A stretch of 6,109 bases of DNA from contig JAURMS010000314.1 of the NCBI GenBank assembly GCA_030830595.1, positions 1 through 6,109 of the forward strand, written 5' to 3'. Numbering within the stretch: position 1 is the stretch's first letter; each line of letters starts with the position of its first letter. The position numbers and the translations under genes were made by a program. This DNA is from Gammaproteobacteria bacterium (GTDB lineage: Bacteria > Pseudomonadota > Gammaproteobacteria > Steroidobacterales > Steroidobacteraceae). This document shows positions 1-5,916 of this stretch, one piece after another. The notes below the pieces were generated by a model. That model made no database searches and was not told where the DNA came from. It was given only the letters and a program-made list of their open reading frames with translations.

Positions 1-123
1 GCGTCGCTCCAGCCGATCGTGGCCATCCAGGCCTTCTATCGGATGGTATTAGGGCTCGCCTTGGCGCGCGGCATCGATCCCGACCGCCCGGCCGGCCTGC
101 AAAAGGTCACCCGTACGACTTAG
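1..123 (+). CDS. SIS-domain sugar-phosphate isomerase/aminotransferase-like protein, C-terminal fragment
   Basis: An open frame runs from the first base to a TAG at 121-123, giving the last 40 residues of a protein whose start lies outside the window. The fragment reads LQPIVAIQAFYRM, then ALARGIDPDRP, then a terminal LQKVTRTT. The arrangement 'QAFYR ... ALARG(I/L)DPDRP ... L.KVT.T' is the typical C-terminus of proteins with two SIS domains, such as the GlmS isomerase half and the stand-alone GlmS-like (NagB-II/AgaS-type) glucosamine-6-phosphate deaminases. These act in the cytoplasm on amino-sugar phosphates. The fragment cannot show whether an N-terminal glutaminase domain is present, so full GlmS and the stand-alone type are not separated. 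It is too short for the exact substrate. It converges on the lipoprotein gene with only 6 bp between stops. Confidence 0.75.
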   Translation, partial: ASLQPIVAIQAFYRMVLGLALARGIDPDRPAGLQKVTRTT

Positions 124-129
124 CTCGGC

Positions 130-876
130 TCAGGGCTTGTCCTCCTGCTGGCCGGTTGGGCGCAAGCCCTCGCCGGCACCCTCCATGCGCATACGAATCT
201 GGGACACCTCAAGCTTGCGACGAACGGCCTCAGCCCAGACGTGGATGGCGCGACTGAGAGCGAGATCATTGTCGATACGGGTGAAGCGCTTCACCCGCTC
301 CTCGTCGGGATCGACCCAGTGATCCATGAGGCGCCCGACCAATTCGCCGGTCTCGGCGTCCACCAGCTCCGCCACCAGCGTCCATTCGCCGGCTGAGCGT
401 GCGTACTGCTCAAGCCTGCCCGGGTACTGGAAATCGGGCGCGTTGAGGCGCATGTCCACCAGCGCCAGCTTGATGCGCAGCACGCCCTTGGCAGGCTCGG
501 TGACGAGAGGATACTTCTTGCCCTGCTGGATTTCGTGGACGAACTTGTCGTACACGGTGCTGGCAAGGTCGGACTGCATTCTCTCGATTTCCTTGTCGGT
601 GACCGAGAAAGCAGAGCCCGGCCGCTTGACGTCCCAGTCCTCGAGGAAGGCGACCGTGACCGGCTCGACGATGACCGAGTCATAGCGGGAGAAATCGGTG
701 GTCGGTCGGAACCAGGCCAGGTCGACGCCCCGCAGATCTTCGAGCTCCAGGCCCGCAGCATCGTACTGCTTGACGGTTTCTTCCCTTGGCATGGCTCCAC
801 CCACGCTGCAGCCGCCGATCAGGATCAGCGCCAGGCAGATGACGACACTCAGCGCTACGGATGCGCGCGTTTCCAT
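130..876 (-). CDS. DUF3313-type outer-membrane lipoprotein
   Basis: A 248-residue protein. The start is the ATG at 876: an AGGA-containing ribosome site lies just upstream on the minus strand, and a lipoprotein signal follows directly. The frame extends to 933, but that start would overlap the end of rmuC and put 19 polar residues before the signal. Residues 1-22 form a short Arg-containing head and a hydrophobic stretch, then a lipobox I20-G-G-C23 with Ser24 at +2, which favours outer-membrane sorting. The mature part has the DUF3313-like pattern 'GVDLAWFRP...DFSRYDSVIVEPVTV' (about 50-75), then 'GVLRIKLALVDMRLN' (131-145) and 'AELVDAETGELVGRLMDHW' (169-187). The last 17 residues are polar and probably disordered. 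The function of the family is unknown to me. It lies 31 bp after the rmuC stop on the same strand and is probably cotranscribed. The DUF3313 assignment rests on remembered family pattern. Confidence 0.82.
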   Translation of the reverse strand: METRASVALSVVICLALILIGGCSVGGAMPREETVKQYDAAGLELEDLRGVDLAWFRPTTDFSRYDSVIVEPVTVAFLEDWDVKRPGSAFSVTDKEIERMQSDLASTVYDKFVHEIQQGKKYPLVTEPAKGVLRIKLALVDMRLNAPDFQYPGRLEQYARSAGEWTLVAELVDAETGELVGRLMDHWVDPDEERVKRFTRIDNDLALSRAIHVWAEAVRRKLEVSQIRMRMEGAGEGLRPTGQQEDKP

Positions 877-907
877 GGTGTCCTTCCCTTCTATTGTTTC
901 CTGCATG

Positions 908-2146
908 CTAGTCATGGCGTCCTCCATTGACATCGGGGGTTTCCACAGGGCCAGTCAAGGCGGGCGAACCCGCCTGCATCTCCTCGCTTTGAGGATTGTT
1001 AATCAGCGAGCTCACCTGCTTCATTTCGGCAATCTCATCGCGCTCCACTCCGACCTTCAGGTCGCGAAATCGCCTGGCTGTAACCAGTACCCGGCTCTCA
1101 AGCGACGAGGTGGCCCTGTTGTAAGTGTCTACCGCCTTCTGCAGGTGGCCACCCACACCGGACCAGTGTTCGGCCATCTTGCCGACGCGCTCGTAGAGGG
1201 TCTTGCCCAGGTCGGCGATGTCCCGCGCGTTGCGGGCCAGGGCCTCCTGCCGCCAACCAAAGGCGACCGTTCGCAGCAGCGCCACCAGCGTGGTAGGCGT
1301 TGCCAGCACCACCTTCTGGATCACCGCCTCCTCCATCAGTTCGGGATCGGCCTGCAGCGCGGCGCTGTAGAACACCTCGCCAGGGATGAACATCACCACG
1401 AAGTCCGGCGTTTCCTCGAACTGGTCCCAGTACTGCTTCTGGGACAGCTTGCGGACGTGCTCCTTCACCTGCCGCGCATGATCGGCGAGCTTGGCCTGAC
1501 GCGCGGATTCATCCTCGGCCTCCAGCGACTCCAGGTAGGCCATGAGCGGCACCTTGGCATCGACGATGACCGACTTGCCGCCTGGCAGGTGTACCCTGAG
1601 GTCGGGCCTGAGTTGCCCCGCCTCGGTGGACACCGACGCCTGGGTCTGGAAATCGACGTGCTCCTCCATGGCCGCCATCTCGACCACCCGCTTCAGCTGC
1701 AACTCGCCCCAGCGGCCCCGTACCTGGGGTGCCCGCAGGGCGCGTGCCAGGTTGCCGGTTTCATGCTTGAGCTGGTGCTGGCTGTCGCGCAGGTGTTCCA
1801 GTTCCTTGGTGATGGCGGCATAGGCGCCCTCGCGCTTGAGCTCGAGGTCACGGATGCGCTCGTCGACCTTGTCCAATGATTCGCGCACCGGCTTGACCAG
1901 CTCGGCAATACCCTGCTGACGCTTTTCGAGGTCTCCTCGCGCTTCAGCCTGGGCGGCAGCCATCTGGGCTCGGTGCAACTCAAGCAGTTGCTGGGTATTG
2001 GCCTGCAGCGTCTGGGCCGCCAGCGCGCCAAAGCTGTCCTTGAGGCGCGCCTCGTCGGCGAGGTGGCTGCGACCCCAGCTGCGACCGATGCCTAGACCGG
2101 CGGCAAAGGACACGATCACGGATCCAAGCAGAATGAGTTCGTTCAT
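908..2146 (-). CDS. rmuC: RmuC family DNA recombination protein (predicted nuclease fold)
   Basis: A 412-residue protein. RmuC limits recombination between inverted repeats in E. coli, and the family is predicted to have a PD-(D/E)XK-like nuclease core. Residues 1-20 form an N-terminal membrane segment (MNELILLGSVIVSFAAGLGI). Residues about 30-135 are a charged, Gln/Glu-rich coiled coil. The conserved core follows: 'VRGRWGELQLKRVVE' (142-156), 'RPDL' (D182) and 'VIVDAKVPL' (D196, K198) as the PD...DxK set, 'FIPGEVFYSAAL' (253-264) and 'TPTTLVALLRTVAFGWRQE' (283-301). A second helical stretch ends the protein. The frame is open upstream to 2317, but the extension would run into the aldo/keto reductase gene, and the family begins with this membrane segment, so the ATG at 2146 is chosen. 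No good Shine-Dalgarno sequence precedes it. It is the first gene of a probable two-gene operon with the DUF3313-type lipoprotein. Confidence 0.95.
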   Translation of the reverse strand: MNELILLGSVIVSFAAGLGIGRSWGRSHLADEARLKDSFGALAAQTLQANTQQLLELHRAQMAAAQAEARGDLEKRQQGIAELVKPVRESLDKVDERIRDLELKREGAYAAITKELEHLRDSQHQLKHETGNLARALRAPQVRGRWGELQLKRVVEMAAMEEHVDFQTQASVSTEAGQLRPDLRVHLPGGKSVIVDAKVPLMAYLESLEAEDESARQAKLADHARQVKEHVRKLSQKQYWDQFEETPDFVVMFIPGEVFYSAALQADPELMEEAVIQKVVLATPTTLVALLRTVAFGWRQEALARNARDIADLGKTLYERVGKMAEHWSGVGGHLQKAVDTYNRATSSLESRVLVTARRFRDLKVGVERDEIAEMKQVSSLINNPQSEEMQAGSPALTGPVETPDVNGGRHD

Positions 2147-2249
2147 ACGGGAAGTATGCCCCGGGGGAGGGGCCACCGGGCGACCTGTATGCCCGTACAG
2201 GTGCACGAACAGGCCGTATACTTTCCCGGCAAACAAAAAGAGGGCGGGC
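2147..2249. promoter_or_regulatory. Divergent intergenic promoter region (rmuC / aldo-keto reductase)
   Basis: These 103 bp separate the outward-facing starts of rmuC and the aldo/keto reductase, so both operons must be driven from here or from inside the neighbouring genes. Rightward, TATACT at 2217-2222 is a good -10 candidate. CGTACA lies 17 bp upstream at 2194-2199 as a weak -35, and an A-rich leader ends in GAGG 6 nt before the ATG. Leftward, the best -10 I see is CATACT (plus-strand 2153-2158), without a recognisable -35. Promoter calls are by eye only. Confidence 0.5.
2183..2202. promoter_or_regulatory. Inverted repeat, candidate operator
   Basis: ACCTGTA at 2183-2189 and TACAGGT at 2196-2202 are perfect 7-bp inverted arms around a 6-bp centre (TGCCCG). 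The 20-bp dyad covers the candidate -35 of the aldo/keto reductase promoter and lies upstream of rmuC. That is where a dimeric repressor or a MerR-type activator could bind. No regulator gene is in the window, so the binding protein is unknown. A chance repeat cannot be excluded. Confidence 0.4.
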
Positions 2250-3239
2250 ATGAAAAAGAGGACCTTGGGGAAACACGGGCCGGCGGTGTCGGCTATCGGT
2301 CTGGGCTGCATGAGCATGACCCAGGCCTACGGGCCAGGTGACGAGGCCAGCGGCGAGCGTACCCTGCTCAAGGCGCTCGACCTCGGCATCAACTTCTTCG
2401 ATACCGCGGAGATCTACGGTCCCTACGAGAACGAGCGGCTGGTCGGTAGGGTGCTCGCTCCTCGCCGGCAAGAAGTGGTCATCGCCACCAAGTTCGGCTT
2501 CCGCATCGAGAACGGACGGATGGCGGGCGTGGACAGCTCGCCGGCCAACGTGCGCCGGGCGTGTGAAGCCTCGCTGCAAAGACTTGGAACAGACTATATC
2601 GACCTGCTGTACCAGCACCGGGTCGATCCCGAGGTGCCCATCGAGGATACGGTGGGGGCCATGGCTCAGCTGGTACAGGAGGGCAAGGTCAGGCACCTCG
2701 GACTGTCCGAGGCGAGTGCATCGACCCTGAAGCGCGCCTACGCCGTGCATCCCATCGCGGCGCTGCAATCCGAGTACTCGCTATACGAGCGCAGCGTCGA
2801 AGGCCGGATCCTGGACACCTGCCGCCAGCTGGGCGTGACGCTGGTGCCCTATTCACCCCTGGGTCGCGGCCTGCTCACTCCCCAGGTGCCCCGCGCCGAG
2901 GCGATCGACGTAGCCGTCGATTATCGGGCCCGGATGCCCCGCTTCCAGGGCGAGAACTTTGACCGTAACCGGCAACTGCTGGGCGTGGTCGAGTCAGTGG
3001 CCCAACGCCATCACGCCAGCCTGCCGCAGGTGGCGCTGGCCTGGGTCATGGCCCAGGGCGATGACATCATCCCGATTCCGGGCACCAAGGATCCCGGGAG
3101 GCTGGCAGAGAATGCGGCGGCGGCATCCTTGATGCTGACCTCGGAAGACATTGCCGCACTGTCTACCGCCTTCGATCCGCAGGCAGTCGCCGGCGAGCGC
3201 TATCCCCCCGGCCTTGAGCGTTACCTCGACAAGGACTGA
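2250..3239 (+). CDS. Aldo/keto reductase (AKR superfamily)
   Basis: A 329-residue, full-length cytoplasmic NAD(P)H-dependent oxidoreductase. The ATG at 2250 is preceded by GAGG with 6 nt spacing, and the protein opens with the family's first strand (MKKRTLGKHGPAVSAIGLGC). The frame is open further upstream, but that part has no family similarity and overlaps rmuC. The AKR catalytic tetrad is complete: D51 in 'NFFDTAEIYG', Y56, K81 in 'VIATKFG' and H123 in 'LLYQH'. Other family marks are 'LGLSEAS' (150-156), 'LQSEYSLYER' (172-181), 'VPYSPLGRGLL' (199-209) and the cofactor-binding 'PIPGTK...L.EN' (275-288), which is typical of the AKR branch with short loops that reduces aldehydes with NADPH. 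The substrate is unknown. It is the first gene of an operon: the acyl-CoA dehydrogenase begins 4 bp after its stop. A dyad over the candidate -35 suggests control by a specific regulator. Confidence 0.95.
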   Translation: MKKRTLGKHGPAVSAIGLGCMSMTQAYGPGDEASGERTLLKALDLGINFFDTAEIYGPYENERLVGRVLAPRRQEVVIATKFGFRIENGRMAGVDSSPANVRRACEASLQRLGTDYIDLLYQHRVDPEVPIEDTVGAMAQLVQEGKVRHLGLSEASASTLKRAYAVHPIAALQSEYSLYERSVEGRILDTCRQLGVTLVPYSPLGRGLLTPQVPRAEAIDVAVDYRARMPRFQGENFDRNRQLLGVVESVAQRHHASLPQVALAWVMAQGDDIIPIPGTKDPGRLAENAAAASLMLTSEDIAALSTAFDPQAVAGERYPPGLERYLDKD

Positions 3240-3243
3240 AAGC

Positions 3244-4398
3244 ATGCGCAGGCTGATCTTCGAAGCCGAACACGAGACCTTCCGCGCCAGTGCAAGGCGG
3301 TTTTTCCAAACCGAGGTGGCGCCTCACGGTGAGCGCTGGAGGCAAGTCGGGCAGGTCGATCGGGAGGCCTACCGGAAGGCCGGCGAGCAAGGATTCCTGC
3401 TCATGTGGGCCGGTGAGGAATATGGCGGTGCAGGCGTGGAGGACTTCCGCTTCGAACAGGTGTTGATCGAGGAAAATATCCGCTTTGGGGACCCGGGGTT
3501 CTTCATGAGCCTGCATTCCCGGCTGGTTGGCCCCTACCTCGGTACGCTGGGCACCGCGGAGCAGAAGCGTCGATTCCTGCCCTCCTGCGTCAGTGGTGAA
3601 AGCATCCTTGCCATCGCCATGACCGAGCCGGGCGCCGGCAGCGACCTGGCCGGCATGAAGACCCGAGCAGTCCTGCAGGGCGATCACTGGGTGCTCGATG
3701 GCTCCAAGACCTACATCTCGAACGGGCAACTCGCCGACCTGGTGGTAGTGGCCGCCCGCACGTCCGAGGCGCGCCATGGCATCGGGCTGTTCATCATCGA
3801 ACGGGGCATGCCCGGCTTTGAGCGCGGCAGGCACCTCAAGAAGATCGGCCTGCACGGGCAGGACACGTCCGAACTCTTCTTTCATGGCGTGAAGGTGCCG
3901 GCCGGCAACGTGCTTGGCGACCCGGGCCGTGGCTTCCATGCGCTGACGCATTTCCTGGCCGAGGAAAGGCTGCTGGGGGCGGTCACTTACATCGCCAATG
4001 CGCAACTGGCCTGGGACCTGACGCTTGAGTGGGCCAGGGAACGACGCTTGTTCGGCAAACCACTGGGGGCCTTCCAGAACACTCGATTCAAGCTAGCCGA
4101 GTTGCGTGCTGCCATCGACACCACGCAGACCTTCGTGGATGCCTGCGTCATGGAGCACCTGGCCGGTCGGCTGGACGCCTCGCTGGCTGCCGAAGCGAAG
4201 CTGGTTGCCAGCGAACTGGAATTCCGGGCGGCAGACGAATGCCTGCAACTGTTCGGGGGAGCCGGCTACATGGAGGAGTACCGGATTGCACGGCTGTTTA
4301 CCGATGCGCGGATCTCGCGGATCTATGCCGGTTCCTCAGAGGTCATGAAGGAGATCATTGCTCGGGGCTTCGGCCTGGACGACCGCAAGCTCGTCTAG
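3244..4398 (+). CDS. Acyl-CoA dehydrogenase, long-chain/isovaleryl-like
   Basis: A 384-residue, full-length FAD flavoenzyme that would introduce the alpha-beta double bond into an acyl-CoA and pass electrons to ETF. The ATG at 3244 follows the reductase stop by 4 bp. Its AAGGA site (3231-3235) lies inside the end of that gene, so translation is probably coupled. Domains in order: helical N-terminal domain (1-120), beta domain with 'IAMTEPGAGSD' (124-134) and 'WVLDGSKTYISNG' (149-161), and helical C-terminal domain with 'RRLFGKPLGAFQ' (267-278) and 'LQLFGGAGYMEEY' (334-346). The glutamate that acts as base in short- and medium-chain enzymes (IYEGT) is alanine here (A362 in RIYAGSSEV). E241 in 'AEERLLGAV' occupies the position of the base in long-chain and isovaleryl-CoA dehydrogenases. 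The phrases 'KLAELR' and 'EVMKEIIAR' also recall the long-chain type. The enzyme is therefore predicted active, on long or branched acyl-CoA, but the exact substrate is not shown. Confidence 0.95.
   Translation: MRRLIFEAEHETFRASARRFFQTEVAPHGERWRQVGQVDREAYRKAGEQGFLLMWAGEEYGGAGVEDFRFEQVLIEENIRFGDPGFFMSLHSRLVGPYLGTLGTAEQKRRFLPSCVSGESILAIAMTEPGAGSDLAGMKTRAVLQGDHWVLDGSKTYISNGQLADLVVVAARTSEARHGIGLFIIERGMPGFERGRHLKKIGLHGQDTSELFFHGVKVPAGNVLGDPGRGFHALTHFLAEERLLGAVTYIANAQLAWDLTLEWARERRLFGKPLGAFQNTRFKLAELRAAIDTTQTFVDACVMEHLAGRLDASLAAEAKLVASELEFRAADECLQLFGGAGYMEEYRIARLFTDARISRIYAGSSEVMKEIIARGFGLDDRKLV
4395..4398. other. Shared CTAG: overlapping convergent stop codons
   Basis: The palindrome CTAG holds the TAG of the acyl-CoA dehydrogenase (4396-4398, plus) and the TAG of the amidohydrolase (4395-4397, minus). 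The genes overlap tail to tail by 4 bp, and no intergenic terminator is possible. Transcription must end inside one or both coding regions. Confidence 0.9.
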
Positions 4399-5660
4399 TT
4401 CCCCTTGTACACCACACCCCCCTTCATGACGAAGGGGATGTCTGCCAGCAGGCTGATATTGGCGAGCGGGTCGCCCTCCACAGCTACCAGGTCACCGAAC
4501 AGCCCAGTCTCGATGGCACCGACCTCCGATTCCCTGCCCAGCGCCTGCGCGGCATTGATGGTCGCCGCCTGCAGGGCCTGCATCGGGGTCATGCCCCATT
4601 GCACCATCTTGGCAAACTGCTGGCCATTGCCACCATGCGGGTAGACACCGGCATCTGATCCGAAAACCATGCGAACCCCGGCCTTGACCGCCGCCTGAAA
4701 AGCCTGGCGCTGCTTCAGGCCGATGAACTCCTCCTTCTTCAGGGACTCCTCGAAGACTCCATTCCTGCGCCCTTCGGCCATGATGTAGTCATGATTGTGG
4801 ATATCCATGGAGAACCAGGTTCCGTGCTGGCGCGCGAGCCGGAAAGACTCGTCATCCGCGAGGCTGCAATGCTCAACCGTGTCCACCCCGGCGAGGATGG
4901 CCGTATTGATACCGCTGGTGCCATGGGCGTGGGCCGCAACCTTGAGGCCGAGCATGTGAGCCTCGACCACGATAGCCGTCATTTCCTCCAGCGTCAGCTG
5001 CTGGGCACCGATGGTCGTGGTCTTCGAGAACACCCCGCCCGTTGCGCAAAACTTGATGGTTTCGGCGCCGTACTTGCGGAGCTTGCGCACCGTGGCGCGC
5101 AAGGCCTCGGGGCCATCGGCCACGGCAGGGGCCTCGACATGGATGGAGGGCGGAAATTCGGTGAAGTCGCAGTGGCCGCCCGTGGCCCCGATGGCATAGG
5201 TCGCCGGCACGATGCGCGGCCCCGGGATATAGCCACCGTCTATCGCCTGTTTCAGCGCGACATCCGCATAGCCCTCCGCCCCGACGTTGCGGACCGTAGT
5301 GAAGCCGGCGTCCAGCGTCATTCTGGCATTCGGGACACCCAGCACCGTCCAGAAGGCATCCGTGTACTCAAGTCCACTGTAGCCGCCGAAGGTCGGATCA
5401 CTGGTGAGATGCACGTGCATGTCGATCAAGCCGGGCATGAGCGTGTGCCCAGGCAGGTTGACCTGCCGCGCACCCTCGGGAACGGCAGCTGCACCCGAGC
5501 CAACCTCCACAATCCGGCCATCGGTGATGACCACGCGCGGCGACTCGACGACCCTGCCCGCGCGCACGTCGATCATCCTCTCGGCGGTCACGATCACGGT
5601 ATCTGCAGACGACGGCAAACAGGTGACGGCGAGGGCGAGAAAGACCATGATGCGCGACAT
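4395..5660 (-). CDS. Exported metal-dependent amidohydrolase (Xaa-Arg/Lys or Xaa-Pro dipeptidase-like)
   Basis: A 421-residue member of the amidohydrolase superfamily, COG1228 (imidazolonepropionase-like) branch. The ATG at 5660 has a strong GGAGGT ribosome site 5 nt upstream. Residues 1-19 form a signal peptide (hydrophobic FLALAV core, likely cut after PSSA), so the enzyme acts in the periplasm or outside. The N-terminal beta part gives 'DGRIVEVG' (47-54) and 'LMPGLIDMHVHL' (74-85). Metal ligands visible are H82 and H84 (HxH), K203 in 'TIKFCATGGV' as the likely carboxylated lysine, H244 or H246 in 'AAHAHG', H264 in 'TVEHC' and D336 in 'VFGSDAG'. Segments 'GGHCDF' (161-166) and 'SDAGVYPHGGNGQQF' (335-349) resemble secreted bacterial dipeptidases that release C-terminal Arg or Lys, such as the Caulobacter enzymes. 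Substrate choice is inference, and prolidase-like activity is an alternative. It stands alone on its strand and overlaps the dehydrogenase end. Confidence 0.92.
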   Translation of the reverse strand: MSRIMVFLALAVTCLPSSADTVIVTAERMIDVRAGRVVESPRVVITDGRIVEVGSGAAAVPEGARQVNLPGHTLMPGLIDMHVHLTSDPTFGGYSGLEYTDAFWTVLGVPNARMTLDAGFTTVRNVGAEGYADVALKQAIDGGYIPGPRIVPATYAIGATGGHCDFTEFPPSIHVEAPAVADGPEALRATVRKLRKYGAETIKFCATGGVFSKTTTIGAQQLTLEEMTAIVVEAHMLGLKVAAHAHGTSGINTAILAGVDTVEHCSLADDESFRLARQHGTWFSMDIHNHDYIMAEGRRNGVFEESLKKEEFIGLKQRQAFQAAVKAGVRMVFGSDAGVYPHGGNGQQFAKMVQWGMTPMQALQAATINAAQALGRESEVGAIETGLFGDLVAVEGDPLANISLLADIPFVMKGGVVYKGN

Positions 5661-5665
5661 CGGAA

Positions 5666-5671
5666 ACCTCC
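5666..5671 (-). promoter_or_regulatory. Strong Shine-Dalgarno of the amidohydrolase
   Basis: On the minus strand GGAGGT lies 5 nt before the ATG at 5660 and fixes that start over the internal ATG four codons later. It sits within the 29 bp separating this gene from the divergent DUF2256 gene. Confidence 0.8.
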
Positions 5672-5689
5672 AGGTTCAGTGGCCTGACG

Positions 5690-5845
5690 ATGACCGAGCA
5701 GGACAGACATTACAAGGGCAACAAGAAATACCTGCCCTCCAAGCCCTGCCAGGCTTGCGGCCGGGAGATGACCTGGCGCAAACGCTGGGCCAGGACCTGG
5801 GAGCAGGTGAAGTATTGTTCGGATGCCTGCCGGAGGAGGGGCTAG
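5690..5845 (+). CDS. DUF2256 small zinc-ribbon protein
   Basis: A 51-residue basic protein starting at ATG 5690 and ending at TAG 5843-5845. It has two cysteine pairs, C20-x2-C23 and C43-x3-C47, arranged as 'LPSKPCQACGREMTWRKRWARTW' in parts, then 'VKYCSDACRRRG'. This matches the DUF2256 pattern (LP.K.C..CGR...WRK.W...W..VKYCS..CR), and length and cysteine spacing fit a zinc ribbon. The molecular role is unknown to me. In other genomes such genes often lie near photolyase/cryptochrome-type flavoproteins, but none is visible here. The start has no clear Shine-Dalgarno, and the only other in-frame choice close by is CTG. It diverges from the amidohydrolase with 29 bp between start codons, so its promoter must overlap that gene's start region. 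Confidence 0.88.
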   Translation: MTEQDRHYKGNKKYLPSKPCQACGREMTWRKRWARTWEQVKYCSDACRRRG

Positions 5846-5880
5846 CCGTTCAACGCTCCAGCGGCAAGCGGATGGCCACG

Positions 5881-5916
5881 AGGCGCCAGGACAACGAACG
5901 CCAGTGACGCCTTTTT
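5881..5916 (+). terminator. Possible rho-independent terminator after the DUF2256 gene
   Basis: AGGCG (5881-5885) pairs with CGCCT (5908-5912). A C/A mismatch, CA/TG pairs and a possible GG/CC extension follow around a loop near 5891-5900. Five T residues (5912-5916) come directly after. The stem is imperfect and the T run short, so this is moderate evidence only. The T run overlaps the stop codon of the leftward nuclease-like gene. Confidence 0.4.

Noticed and set aside
877..933. 19-residue N-terminal extension of the DUF3313-type lipoprotein
   Set aside because: It would overlap the rmuC stop and bury the signal sequence behind polar residues. The ATG at 876 has the better ribosome site.
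698..1879. 393-codon plus-strand open frame opposite rmuC and the lipoprotein
   Set aside because: It is the complement of well-supported genes in GC-rich DNA. It is low in family-like motifs, rich in His, Arg and Leu, and has no ribosome site.
1998..2249. N-terminal extension of the aldo/keto reductase frame
   Set aside because: The upstream 84 codons have no family similarity, overlap rmuC and lack a ribosome site. The ATG at 2250 has both a ribosome site and the family's first strand.
3163..4005. 280-codon minus-strand open frame opposite the acyl-CoA dehydrogenase
   Set aside because: The composition is that of an antisense shadow. The opposite strand carries a complete flavoenzyme with all motifs.
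4327..4341. Loss of the catalytic glutamate (alanine at 362) taken as a dead acyl-CoA dehydrogenase
   Set aside because: E241 is at the alternative base position known in long-chain and isovaleryl-CoA dehydrogenases, so inactivity is not implied.
4791..5687. 298-codon plus-strand open frame opposite the amidohydrolase
   Set aside because: Antisense shadow rich in Arg, Gly and His, with no recognisable domain. The opposite strand shows all metal ligands.
5404..5907. 167-codon plus-strand open frame overlapping the DUF2256 gene in another frame
   Set aside because: Most of it is antisense to the amidohydrolase. In its last part the DUF2256 frame carries the conserved cysteines instead.
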